DNA of 64,000 nucleotides. Source: Chamaecrista fasciculata. Its lineage: Eukaryota; Streptophyta; Magnoliopsida; Fabales; Fabaceae. Below, in pieces: positions 1 through 11,399 of this stretch; position 1 is the stretch's first letter; the number at the start of each line of letters is the position of its first letter. The notes below the pieces were generated by a model. The model ran no database searches, was not told the origin of the DNA, and saw only the letters and a list, made by a program, of their open reading frames with translations. Made by a program: the position numbers and the translations under genes. The stretch covers positions 1-64,000 of the forward strand of contig QANZ01017862.1 in the NCBI GenBank assembly GCA_003254925.1, read 5' to 3'.

Positions 1-892
1 ACATAAATAAAATGATTGGCCCTAGGGCACAATCTCCATCAGTTAACTCATATATATGACTAATTCAAAAACAAACTAAATCTCTAAAATTCAAATCTGA
101 TGCAACAGATTCATGCTTCCAATAACAATATAATATTATTATTATTATTAATTCCCAACAATTCCTCCTTTAAACTGAAATTTTTTCACAAGAAAAATCA
201 GTTTAATTAATAAATCTTCAAGATTTTTCTGAATCATTTGTTCGAAGCTTCAATGATGCACTTTCTCATCATTAACCTATTTGGAGCACCATCTCTCCAA
301 AAACAGAAGATCCACTTCTTCTACTCTCCCTTCTTGTGCACCGTTCACTTCTTCTCTTCCTTCTTGTGCAACATTCTTATCTCATATTCTTCGAGCTGAT
401 TCTTTCACCAAGCTCTTGCAATTTCTCGACATCAAGTTTCAAATCTTTGAAGGAATTATGAGGATTCGTTCCTCCTACTAGGAGAATTCCTTAACTTTTC
501 ATAATGATGCATTATGCCATCATTTTTCTAATGGTGCACTTTGTCACCATTTTTTCATTGGAGCACTATCTCTCCAAAATACTCAAATCTTCATTGGAGC
601 TTGTACTCTTTTTATGAACCTCAGAGGCCACAAAACAATAGCGCTGGCTTGTGTCCATTTGGAGTCTCAGTGGCTCTCTTCTTCAACGATTTCTTGCGCA
701 AAGACTTCCTTATAGCAACATCATCTCAATATGTGATAGATGTACTACTCTACCTCACAAGCTCTCAAGATCTAAAGCTCTGATAGGGAGCAGAAAAATA
801 AAAAATGCTATAATTTATTAAATTATCATTAAATTAATTTAACTTTTGTAATCAAGGATATATTTGTTGACACCGCAAGATATACTCTAGGT
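1..892. other. Intergenic, no gene recognised
   Basis: No coding region is supported. The stretch contains an ATT microsatellite near 134-150. It also contains a loosely repeated motif (a gatgcac-tttctcatcat-like core followed by ggagcacNatctctccaaaa) seen at about 253-300 and again at about 527-580, which suggests an old, decayed repeat. The short open frames here have no recognisable similarity and no splice context. Confidence 0.6.
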
Positions 893-1238
893 CTAGGAAA
901 CATGGACACTGACAGGGACACGGGACACGACACGGACACGGACACAGCGACACGCTAAACTCTTAAAATTACGCGACACTACACACCATATATTTATATA
1001 TATAAATAATTAAATATTCATAATTTTTAATGAAAAATTTAAAAATTACAAGTTTTATTCATAATATATGTCATATGTATTATTATTTTCTCTTATATGT
1101 CATGTTAAAGTCACAAAAAATTGATTTGTATTTTAAAATTTATGAATATGTGTCGTGTCGGTGTCATACGAGTGTCGGACATTGACACGTGTCCAACACG
1201 GCGACACGCCCTCAAAATGAAGTGTCCATGCTTCTTAG
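893..1238. mobile_element. hAT-like MITE with 8-bp target duplication
   Basis: A 346-bp non-coding element. Its ends are imperfect terminal inverted repeats, CTAGGAAACATGGACAC on the left and CTAAGAAGCATGGACAC as reverse complement of the right end. It is flanked by the 8-bp direct repeat CTCTAGGT at 885-892 and 1239-1246. An 8-bp duplication with short TIRs is the usual signature of hAT-superfamily elements. Both subterminal regions are rich in GACAC/GTGTC motifs. A related, more decayed copy lies at about 39,135-39,536. Confidence 0.7.
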
Positions 1239-1581
1239 CTCTAGGTTAGGTAATATCTATTTTTTAACTCTCGAATACTCTTTGATCTTGAATTTATCTT
1301 ATTTTTTTTTAGTATACGAAAAGTTTAGGTGAGTTAGACCCGGGGCTGAATTTATCTTATTTAAACATTAGAGAAAATGCACAAGAAGCCGTCTCTCCAC
1401 ATTTTTTTTTATAAGTTTTCTTACACGACTAAACTATCTTTACTATTACCAAAGAAAACTCGATGTAAGACTGTCATAGCCTACTTTTATGTTTCATTTG
1501 TTTATTTTGTTTTAGTGAAATAGCTAGATTAATGATGATAAGATTAAAGTCTCAATTTAATGTCTCTGCATATTAATATTT

Positions 1582-1854
1582 GGCCAAAGTCTTATTTTGG
1601 TCTCTCAATTATATTTAATGTTCTAAATTGGTCCCTCAGTTATTTTTCGTTTCATATTGGTCCCTCAGTTTTTCAAAACTTGGTACATTTGGTCTCTCAA
1701 ACGTTTTTCACCCATTTTTTCGTTAAAAAAAAGACAAAATTGATTTTTAACTCCTAAAAAGTTTGAATTTTTTCATTAAGGTCCTTTTTCTCTATAATAG
1801 AACCAAAATGTAAAAAAGAAGAAATAATTGGAGGTTTTATTTTATTTCACACCA

Positions 1855-1898
<44 letters not shown>

Positions 1899-1984
1899 TT
1901 CGTTCTCTCTCTCTCTCGTGTTCGTTCTCTCTCTCTCTCATCGACAGAATTAAGATTGATCTCTAGAGAACGAACGAACGAACG

Positions 1985-2073
<89 letters not shown>

Positions 2074-2366
2074 NGAGAGAGAGAGAGAGAATTTGGTGTA
2101 AAATAAACTTAAACCCTCAATTATTTCTTCTTGTTTACATTTTGATTCTATTATAGAGAAAAATGACCATAAAAAAAAAATTTAAACTTTTTAGGAGTTA
2201 AAAATGAATTTTATCTTTTTTTTAATAGAAAAATGAATGAAAAACGTTTGCGGGACCAACTGTGCCAAGTTTTGAAAAACTGAAGGACTAATATAGAACG
2301 GAAAATAACTGAGAAAACAATTTGGAGCATTAAGTATAACTGAGGGACCAAAATAGGACTTTGGCC
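1582..2366. mobile_element. MULE-type fold-back MITE with CT/GA core
   Basis: A 785-bp element built as a near-palindrome. The left arm begins GGCCAAAGTC and the right arm ends GACTTTGGCC; the arms remain complementary for roughly 270 bp and carry repeated TTTGGTC(C/T)CTCA motifs. It is flanked by the 9-bp direct repeat TTAATATTT (1573-1581 and 2367-2375), the target-duplication length of Mutator-like elements. The centre is a (CT)n tract (about 1858-1895), a short spacer with cgttctctc/gaacgaac repeats, and a (GA)n tract (about 1988-2090). An unresolved base lies at 2074. No transposase is encoded. Confidence 0.8.
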
Positions 2367-2394
2367 TTAATATTTTTTAGACTTTAGACTTTAG

Positions 2395-3120
2395 GGGGCG
2401 TTTGGTACACAGATTATTTTTTCATTCCAGGGAATGTGATACCCAGGAATAAGATTCCCAGGATTATAAGAATGTCTGTTTGGATGAGTTAAAATAATCC
2501 TAGAATTATTTTGCAATATTCCCAGGAATGTTACAATCTTGTGTTTGGTTCAACTTTGATATTCCTGGGAATGTTTGATACTTTTACAAATATATCCTTG
2601 ACTTTTTATTCTCAACTAATAGTTTATCAAATGTAGAAATTCTTCAAAACAATTCATGAGAAAAATACTATATCATAAAAAAATAATTATATCATAATTA
2701 AAATTTTTAAATAACATTAATAGATTCATGAGAAAAATACTATTATATAACATAAATATGTAAGCATACAAAAGCGATTATATATATATATATAAGCATA
2801 CGAAAGCAATATTATATATATCAGCAAGAAGAGATGAAAAGTGGCAAACGTAAGAAATTTTTTTTGCACTTCAAGGCGGCAGAGAGTTGTAGAATGACAA
2901 AGATGAAAAGTGACAATGGTTTATAGAATAATTAATTAGGGGAAATTAATTAGAGGTAATAAAGTCATTTTGGATGGGAAAAAATAATCCTATGTCATGG
3001 GATTAGACTAATCCCACCCCTTATGGTGGGATTAAAAAGTAGTTATTTTAGGAAACTATGGTATTCCTGGGAATACAATATTCTTGGGACTAATTTTCCA
3101 ATCCGCGTACCAAATGCGGG
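2395..3120. mobile_element. TIR element / MITE (hAT- or Harbinger-like ends)
   Basis: The left end reads GGGGCGTTTGGTACACAGATTA and the right end, as reverse complement, CCCGCATTTGGTACGCGGATT, so the termini are imperfect inverted repeats. Both sides have CCCAGGAATA-type subterminal motifs in opposite orientation. The inside is AT-rich and non-coding. The GTTTGGTACGC end is a motif I associate with hAT-like MITEs, but I could not find a clean target duplication, so the superfamily is uncertain and the edges are approximate. Confidence 0.55.
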
Positions 3121-3850
3121 ATTACTCTAGTCCGAGCTCATAATCCCGGGATTATTTTTCTAATCCGGGATTAGAGTAATTGCAATTCGGGTCACTAATG
3201 ACAGATCCGAATCCGATATAATGGCATAACCCGATTAGAAGATCCACCCGGTGGTTTTTTACGCGGTAACCCGAGATTCAAGGAGGAAGCAACAGAATCA
3301 ATTAAATTAAACAACATCTACACTTGGCGCCATTCTCAATTATCATACACCCAAAATTAAAAAAAAAAAAAGTAAAAAATCTTGAACTAGAATAGAATCT
3401 CTGTATTTTACGAAAAAAAGAATAGAATCTCTGTACAAACTACCTTCTTATTCTTCTTCTTCCCCAAAATATCTAAATTACAGATCTTCTAGGGTTTACG
3501 AAATTTCTGTTTCATTTTTTTATTTTATTTTTTTTTTTGTAAAAAAGTTCGTTCAATTTCAAACACCATCTCTGTGTCGTTCGTTATCGTGCTGGCAATT
3601 CCAGTTGCATTTTTCTAACTAACATAGTTCGTTATCGTCGTCCCCATTGTTTCTGTTTTGATTCGCTGAACAAGATTTTGGATTGACGAAACAGTTTTCT
3701 TATCTCCTTCTTTTCTTCTTCTTCTTCGTCATCGTCGATACATTTCCTTTTCCTCTGTTTGCAATTTGTATTGATTCTGAAGAAGGAACACGAATTAAAG
3801 GAGCGTTTGTTTCTGTTTTGTTTTCATTTCTGAGAATCATCGAATTTCTG
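3121..3850. promoter_or_regulatory. Upstream region and 5' leader of the PERK gene
   Basis: Non-coding. The stretch from about 3,430 to 3,850 is rich in TTC/TTT, typical of a plant 5' leader. The reading frame of exon 1 stays open upstream to 3683, but the only initiator in that extension is a TTG, so the first in-frame ATG (3851) is taken as the start. No convincing TATA box was assigned. Confidence 0.4.
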
Positions 3851-6800
3851 ATGGAATCAGAAAGGACTTCTTCTAGCAATGATACGGACAAGGACAACAA
3901 TTCTCCGTCGACGAACGAATCGCTTCATGAAATGTCGTCATCGGATAATAATGATTCGGAGGATGATTCTCAGCAGAAAAAAAGAAAATCGCCATCATCG
4001 TTACAAAAGTCAAAAGGGAATTCCGAGGAGGAGACTCCATCACCAAAAAATTCGTCGTCGTCGTCGACCTCTGATGAGTCAGAATCCCCGTCGTCATCGA
4101 GTACACCGCCACCGCCATCGCCATCGCCGCCGCAATCATCGCGATTGACGACGATGCCACAACCGTCACCGTCGTCTAATCTGCTTCCGTCATCAAATTC
4201 ACCATCGCCGAGAGAATCGCCTCCAAAGAAATGGCCGCCGATATCGCCGCCACCGTCACCTTCACCATCATTCCGATCTCCAGCGCCAAAATTAAACAAT
4301 GATGATGCATCTTCTAGTCCCCCTAAACAGTCACCACCATCACCATCATTGACAAATTCAGAAACCCCAAATTCACCAAAACCTTCACCTTCTTCTGCAA
4401 CACCAAGTTCATCTGGAAACTCTAATAATAATAACTCATCCTCCGGCGATTCGCGACGATCTTCTGGTGATGATAGCCCTAATACAGTTAGAAGTTCGCC
4501 GATGAATAGATTTAACATGACGTGGCCTGTATCGCCGGGCGACGATGCTACTCATTCCGGGTCGGGTCATTTATCGTCGCAGGCGAATACAAGATTACGG
4601 GGTCCGAATGATTCTTCGCCGTCGACGCCGTCAACGACGGCGTCGGAAGGTGATGGTGGCGGAGGAGGACATAACAGTCATGCTGGAATGTATGTTGGTA
4701 TTGCATTTGCCGGAGTCTGCATCATTGCCATAATCGCTATATGCCTTTTGGCTTTCACAATAAGGAAAAGAAAACGAGCCGCTATCCATGATTTACCTTA
4801 TATGCCGCCTCATGTGAAAGAAGGTAAAGTATTTAGGGCCATTTGCAGAGCGAGAGATAGGGAGGGTGAGCCTTGGCGCAACGGTAAGGTATAGTAAGGT
4901 TGTTGCCTGGTGACGGGTTCAAATCTGGGAAACAGTCTCTCTGCAAAACAAGAGTAAGGCTGTGTAGATCTTAACCCTCCTTAGACCTCACCTAGTGGGA
5001 GTCTCATGCACTCGGCCGCCTTTTCATAGGGAGAGATAGGGTACAGTAAGGTTGTTGCCTGGTCACTGGTTCAACTCCTGGAAACAGTCTCTCTGCAAAG
5101 TAGGAGTAAGCCTGCCTACATTTTAACTCTCTCCAGACCTCACCTAGTGGGAGTCTCGTGCACTCGGCCGCCCTTTCATAGGGAGAGATAGGATTGCAGA
5201 GAAATTTAGAGCACTCAATTACAGAGAATCCAATTTATTTTATGGTCATTTTCTGCTTACTTATTTGCCAGAGTCTGCATGATTTATTTATTGGCTAATG
5301 ATCCTGGGGTTGTTGTTGTCATCAGGTTTAGAAGGGCATTACGTAGGACAGCACCCTCTACATGATGGCAACTACAAAAATGGGAGTCAGCAGCCATTGG
5401 GAATTTCAGTGCCATCAAAACCCAAGGGTGCTCAGACAGCTTTTTGCTATGAAAATATTATGGAGATAACAAATGGGTTTTCGAGTCAAAATATTATAGG
5501 AGAAGGGGGATTTGGGTGTGTTTACAAGGGTTGGCTTACAGATGGAAGAGTAGTAGCAGTCAAGAAGCTAAAGGCTGGCAGTGGCCAAGGTGAAAGGGAA
5601 TTTATGGCGGAAGTGGAGATTATAGGTCGTGTTCATCATCGACATTTAGTATCCTTGGTTGGTTATTGTATATCTGATGAGCACAAAATTCTTATGTATG
5701 AGTTCGTTCCCAATGGATCTCTCCATCAGCACTTGCATGGTAATGTGAGTTTTCTTTTTTTCCCCTTTTACTCATAATTAAAATGAGTTTATGTTTTTCC
5801 TAGTTTATGAATTTGATGATGTTCATGTGTGGGTTACTTCTATTGGCTGATAGGAAAAGGAATGCCAGTGTTGGATTGGCCCAAGAGGTTGAAGATAGCA
5901 ATTGGTGCTGCAAAAGGCCTGGCATATTTGCACGAAGACTGTGAGTATATCCTGCATTTGTGTTCTTGGTTTATCTACTATTCCTGTGAAGTAAATTTGT
6001 ATTTTCCAAACGTTTAAGCGTTTCATCAGAGCAATTGTGTTCTTGGTTTATCTACCCTTCCTGAGTCATGGTTTTCTATTATTATGGATCTCATGTCATG
6101 CTTTTGAAAATTCCATGTTACTTTTGACCTTTGAGTCGTTTTCAGTTTTCTCCCTATTTCTTAGATTGGATGGTAAGATTGTTCTCATACAGTCGTACGT
6201 ATCTAGAACAAAAGGATACTAACACAAGTGATAATTAATCTTATACTATTTTTTTATTTCAAATTTCATGTCAGTGTTTTCTAATATTCATTCACAATTT
6301 TAAATTGTTTCTAAAAGCTAACTATAACAATTTATCTGTTTTTAGGCAACCCAAAGATTATCCACAGAGATATTAAGTCAGCCAACATACTTTTGGATAA
6401 TGCTTATGTGGCACAGGTTTGATTTAGTGTTCTTCTTCTTTAATATTTGTTACATTTTAGAAAGCCTCGTCTATTCAATAATTTATCTCTCTGAATGCAA
6501 TTTTCTTGATTCTGATTTGACACACAGGTTGCTGACTTTGGACTTGCCAAACTAAACGATGATGCTAATACTCATGTATCAACTAGGGTCATGGGGACCT
6601 TTGGGTAGGTTTCACTTCTCTGAACATGGAGACATAGTTTCTAATGCATCTTGATTTTACAAAAGTTGGGACTTCCTATAAACGGGAAATAGCTTCTGGG
6701 TTGAAGAAAGAAAGAAAAATTACATTGATGGGATTATATTGAATAGACTGGTGCTTTCCAGAACTTTGTTTTAGAGAAACCTTAAAGCTCTTTGCACCTC

Positions 6801-9221
6801 TGACAATATTACTTTGGTTAATAACTCTTGACATTATAATTCATCAAGTCAATTAACAGTCGAGGTAGAGTTGCACTTCATGAAGTGGCCAAGCTTTTAA
6901 GGTTTTGAAACCTCATTGTAAGGTTTGATTTAGAAAAAAAAAATCTTAAGTGGGATAGAGGTGCATTATGACATTTGTCACAAAATCAACTTTGGATTTG
7001 AATATTGTATAACTTAATCCAGCTTCACTTGGCAGGTACATGGCTCCAGAGTATGCAACAAGTGGAAAATTAACAGATAGATCAGACGTTTTCTCCTTCG
7101 GAGTTGTCCTCCTTGAGCTTTTAACTGGAAGGAAACCTGTCGATCAAACTCAGCCGTTGGGAGAAGAAAGCTTGGTTGAGTGGGTACGAATGAACCTCAA
7201 TGAACCTTTTTCTTCGTTTTTGCAACAAACTATAATTGGAAATCTAAAAGTTTCTGTTCTTCTGTCTTCCCCATATCTCTGAACCCTGCAATACTTTTGA
7301 GTTTTGACTATGAATAATAAAACAGATATAATAAGGAAATTATGCCAATAAAACCTTTCCTGGCATTCTTGTTCTTTGTAAGGTATAATATGGCATTTTT
7401 AAGCGGGTTAAAACACAAAAAAGAGGCTTAGGGTATTGGGAAATTCACCCTCTCAGCTCTAAAACTGGAGACTCAGCCCCCTAGGTCACTGCACAAATTT
7501 CTGTGAAATTGGCCTTTCTTGTTTGCAGAAATGTCCAAAAACCCAATGGAGTTGGATTGATATTCGGATTCTATGTAGGCTAGGACTAATTCAAGCTTAG
7601 GGAAAGGAGATTAAGCCCCTATTTGTGTCACTTCTGTCTGTGTGCACTATAAAGAAGGTATTATTGAGAAATTTCCCTTTCAAAACAGGGCGTTTTTGTC
7701 CATTGGGCAGTTTTTAGATTCAAGTTGGCTGGTTAGACTCCGTTAGAGATGACATGGCATGATAAAATCCCACGTAAATGGGCAGTTAAGTTTTCTACTA
7801 GAGGCACAAATTTATAGTTAAGGTCTAGAGTTGAGGTGTAAACAACAAGTAGACAGTGTGCATTATAGCCTTTTGTGTGAGGTAGTTGCATATTTTCTTG
7901 GTTTGTTCAAGGCAATCCATTAACCCATTATAACATGTGAAATGGTAAAAGAAAATATGAGCTTTTTCATTTTGTTTTTATTTAAATATTTATAATAATG
8001 AATCATTCTAAACATTGTTTTCAAGAACAAATTTTGAATGGAATTTGGAAAAGAGTGATTGATGGTTAGGAAAGCAAACCTAACTCAATTTGATAAAATT
8101 ATAAATTTACCATCAAGGACGACTCTTGTTCTATCTTTTAAGAATCTTATGTTAAATCAATAATAGTAAATTTTTCTTTTCTTTCAACTGGTAAGTTTCT
8201 TATGATGCTTGTAATGTTAGCAATAATATACACTTCTAACATCAGTATTCATTTGCAGGCTCGACCTCATCTCATTCATGCAGTTGAGACTGGTGACTTC
8301 AGCAAACTAATAGACCCAAAACTTGAACGTCATTTTGTGGAGCGTGAAATCCTTAGAATGATTGAAGCTGCAGCAGCTTGTATTCGCCATTCTGCTCCTA
8401 AACGGCCTCGGATGCTTCAGGTATTTGAAGAACTAAGAATAAGAACTAACACCCGCGTTATGTGTTTTGTCCATTCCTGTCTTTGGCCAAAAAAAAAAAA
8501 AAAGAAATAGCTACCATGGTTCATTGCAATTACTCACCTAAGAGCTAGTGTCTAGTGACTGTTATTATTATTATTTTTTAGCTAAAATGCAGAAAACCTC
8601 CCTAAACATTAGTCATTATGCAAAAACTCACTAAATTTTGAATTATGACTAAATACCCTCTGAACTTTCAATTTTGTGCAAATAATTTTTTTGTTGAAAA
8701 TTTCATTGGAAAAATCATTTTGTTTTTTTTATTTTTCGACAACCTTAATTACAATAATAGTAATTAAGGTGTATTTGGCACAATCACTAAAGTTGAGTGG
8801 GGGTTTTCTGCATTTTAACCTTATATTTTGACAAAATTTGCTTCTTTTGTTCTCAACATATAAATCTTAGCTCTTTTTTAGAGAAGGAACCATCAATTAA
8901 TATGTAACTCTTGCTTCTCATCAGGTGGTAAGAGCGTTAGATAGTCAATGTGAACGCGTTGACCTATCTAATGGGGTGAAATATGGTCAGAGCACCGTTT
9001 ACAATTCTGGACAGTATGATGAAGAAATTAGGAGATTTAGGATGATGAATGGTCTCAGCTTTGGCAATTCTGAATTTGATATGTATAGTGAAGAGTATAG
9101 TTCAAGAGATTTGTCTGGATTCCAACGAGCATGGTCACAAGACAATTCATCTGTTGAGTCAGAGTCTCGAGCTTTTTTTAACAAGCATGGGAGCATTAGA
9201 CATACTAACGAACACAGATAG
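3851..9221 (+). CDS. PERK: proline-rich extensin-like receptor kinase
   Basis: Predicted plasma-membrane receptor-like kinase of 742 aa. Exons: 3851-4823, 5326-5739, 5854-5940, 6346-6416, 6528-6604, 7036-7183, 8259-8420, 8925-9221; total 2,229 nt, in frame. Residues 1-70 are Ser/Asp/Glu/Lys-rich. Residues about 85-250 are a Ser/Pro-rich extensin-like ectodomain (PPPPSPSPP). There is no signal peptide, as usual for PERKs. A transmembrane helix lies at about 281-304, followed by the basic stop RKRKR. The kinase domain has glycine loop GEGGFG at about 383, VAVKK with the ATP-binding Lys at about 404, HRDIKSAN with catalytic Asp at about 500, VADFG at about 516, and GYMAPE. All catalytic residues are present. 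Family members are tied to wall sensing and growth control. It is closest in feel to the PERK8-15 group, but I cannot assign an ortholog. Intron 1 holds a duplicated SINE. Confidence 0.93.
4862..5182 (+). mobile_element. Au-like tRNA-derived SINE, duplicated, in PERK intron 1
   Basis: Two copies lie in tandem. Copy 1 (4862-5030) begins GGAGGGTGAGCCTTGGCGCAACGG (5' end given from 4861), with A-box TTGGCGCAACGG and B-box GGTTCAAATC. It then has the CTGGGAAACAGTCTCTCTGC, AAGGCTG and GCACTCGGCCGCCTTTT segments typical of Au SINEs. Copy 2 (5041-5182) starts inside, at GTACAGTAAGGTTGTTGCC, and lacks the A-box region. The 10-bp string GAGAGATAGG occurs before, between and after the copies (4852-4861, 5031-5040, 5183-5192). 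It fits a target duplication carried along in a later tandem duplication. The family assignment is from memory of the Au consensus. Confidence 0.8.
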
Positions 9222-10567
9222 GAGGACCAGAAAGAAATGATCATAAACATATTGGAATTGGAGATGAGGTTGTATGTTGAATTTGGGGCATAATGGCTTT
9301 ACATCATCTTTACAACACACTGTGAAAGTTCATCAAAATTTACTATGATTGGCTTTGCTAACTACTAACTTAGTGTATAAAAGTATGTTGATTTTCTTCC
9401 TCTCTCTCTTTCTTCCATTTCTTATTCTATCTTTTCCCCCATTTTTTTTAATACTGGGGATGTGAAAAGCTTGTAAAAAGAAACTAAATCTCGTTCCTAA
9501 ATTTAATTTTATATCAGCCTAGTTTTAACATGATGCGGACTACAATTTACTTCATGTATGGAGTCTTCTCTAGTGGATTCCACGGTTGATATGATATAGT
9601 GTTAGGCAGAGGAATAGGAGTCTTGGAGCTTTATAATAGAAAATTAGCTGATAGTTTGTTTTGTTTGTTTCATATTTTTCGATTTTCAACTAACTAAAGC
9701 AATTTGCTGATAAATTCAAAGTTCTCTAATTCCAATTCTTTAGGCTATGTTTGGATGAGATAATTTAAGGGAGAAAGGTAATTTTTGGAGATAATTGCAT
9801 CTCCAAGAAATGATGCTATATCCATCTGCCAACATTTAGGGGATTCAACTATAAGCTAAATGAAGAATGTTTTTGAGTTATATATATGCAATTATCTCTG
9901 CCGATTCGTGATAGGATTTTTAGTTTATTTAACCCAAAGAAAGACTATTTTTCGTTTATATTCAAGAAAATGTTAAAGCATGGAGTTTCATTAGGAGTTG
10001 TGTCTGTTTTACACAGATCATATTATTTTGGATTTCTGAGGGTGTAATTATTTATGATCAATTTTCGGAGGAGAAATAGGATCGAGTGAATTGAACTGAA
10101 CACTCATTAAACACAATGTGATTCTTCAAGCTTTATATTGTAATATTTGGTTTCATCTTAATCTTAACACTGAAAGACAAAACTCAAACTTCACTTTCAA
10201 CTTTAAGATAGATGATCAATACACTGGACTAAAAAACTAAATTTTACGAGCTAACAATATTATTAATTTTTTACACATGGAGAAGGCTTAATTAACTGAC
10301 AAAAGTCATCATTCATAACCATTCTTGAATGAATAAGAAGATTTCCACATCTTATATCAGTAAAAAAGATAAAGCAAGGTTCTCCCCTGTTTGGAAACTA
10401 ATAAAATGTTTAAGTAGCTCCAATACACTAAGACAACACAACACATGTCACAACAACATTTGTAATTATACATATCAACTTGCAGTTGAAAATCTAAAGC
10501 ACTGATTCTAAGCAGAGAACATAAGTAAATAGTGACATAACAATTCCATAATATTGTTAAGTACACA
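9222..10567. other. PERK 3' region and intergenic DNA
   Basis: No gene is supported. The first few hundred bases are presumably the PERK 3' UTR. At about 9,744 a GGCTATGTTTGGATGAG motif resembles the end of a MITE, but I found no partner end. The rest is AT-rich. Confidence 0.5.
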
Positions 10568-10576
10568 TATATTGAT

Positions 10577-10786
10577 GAGTAAACTAACAATTCGGTCCTT
10601 GAAAGATCATTGAGCCGACAATTTAGTCATTAAAAAAATTAAAATACACAGTTTAATCCCTAAAAGATCAAAACAATATATTTATATAAGTTTTTTTCAT
10701 TGACTAAATAGTGTACCGTTTTAATTTTTCAAAGACTACAGAGCATACCGTTTTGATTTTTGAGGAACCAAATTATTAGTTTACTC
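10577..10786. mobile_element. MULE-type MITE (GAGTAAACTAA family), copy 1
   Basis: A 210-bp element starting GAGTAAACTAACAATT and ending with the inverted form AATTATTAGTTTACTC. The 9-bp direct repeat TATATTGAT flanks it on both sides (10568-10576 and 10787-10795). Internal motifs such as GGTCCTTGAAAGATCA recur in inverted orientation. Related copies lie at 13,574-13,839 and 56,674-56,946. It is non-coding. Confidence 0.75.
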
Positions 10787-10819
10787 TATATTGATTGATA
10801 ATGCCCTCTGAAAAGTCCA

Positions 10820-11266
10820 TCATGCCCCTGATCTGAACTCCTCATCATCACCAACCTTCATTCCAAAACCCTTCATAATGTCACCATTGGAACTTGGCTT
10901 GTGCCCTCCTCTGCCACTCCATATCCCAGGCCCAAGCTTGGGCCCATGAACAGGCCCATTGGGCTTTGAACTTGGGCCTCTCTTGTCAAACCCAATTTCA
11001 ATGTCCCCTCCTTTGGGCCGGAAGTTTTGGTGGTGACCTTGCTTTTGTTGCTTCTGAGGCTTCTGGTTTTGGGTTTGGCTGTGGCTATAGCGGCGGTTAC
11101 AAAGTCGTCCCAGAAAGCAAGCAACGGCAGAAATGACAATTATAACGGCGAGAACAATAAAAACTGCCCCAAAAGACCCATTTGAATGATGTGAAGGAGG
11201 CTGTTCTGAGACACTTACAGGGTAATTTTGAAGAGGTTGCTGCTGAGGTTGAATTTGAGAAGACAT
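10820..11266 (-). CDS. Small single-pass membrane protein, function unknown
   Basis: An uninterrupted 148-aa reading frame. Residues 1-30 are Gln/Pro/Ser-rich. Residues about 33-55 (FGAVFIVLAVIIVISAVACF) form one hydrophobic helix, followed by the basic segment GRLCNRRY. The C-terminal half is hydrophilic, rich in Gln, Lys, Gly and Pro, with GDIEIGFDKR near residue 88. The layout suggests a type III or tail-exposed membrane protein without a cleavable signal. I have a vague memory of unnamed plant proteins with this TM-GRLCNRRY-...-GDIE(I/F)GFDK pattern, but no function. A likely 5'-leader intron runs 11277-11392: donor GAG|GTAATC and acceptor TTGTTATAG just upstream of the ATG. Confidence 0.75.
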   Translation of the reverse strand: MSSQIQPQQQPLQNYPVSVSEQPPSHHSNGSFGAVFIVLAVIIVISAVACFLGRLCNRRYSHSQTQNQKPQKQQKQGHHQNFRPKGGDIEIGFDKRGPSSKPNGPVHGPKLGPGIWSGRGGHKPSSNGDIMKGFGMKVGDDEEFRSGA

Positions 11267-11399
11267 ATCTCAAATTCTATAACAAGGTTGGATTAGAGAA
11301 GAAAATTGAGATTTGGGGTTAGAGGATTTGGTTTAATCTTGAAACCCTTTTGTTCTTTTTGAGTGTAGAGACAAAGGGAGATTTGGGATTACCTCATGG

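Noticed and set aside
1896..2156. Open frame of repeated Arg-Glu over the GA tract
   Set aside because: Produced by the microsatellite inside a MITE; no real coding signal.
3683..3850. In-frame hydrophobic N-terminal extension of PERK (a signal-like stretch)
   Set aside because: It has no ATG (only a TTG at 3683), and PERK proteins normally lack signal peptides. Treated as 5' leader.
3873..4518. Long open frames on the opposite strand and other frames of PERK exon 1
   Set aside because: Low-complexity Asp/Gly or Arg/His shadows of the Ser/Pro-rich coding sequence.
4871..4940. tRNA gene in PERK intron 1
   Set aside because: A- and B-boxes are present, but the sequence does not close into a tRNA cloverleaf and continues into a SINE body.
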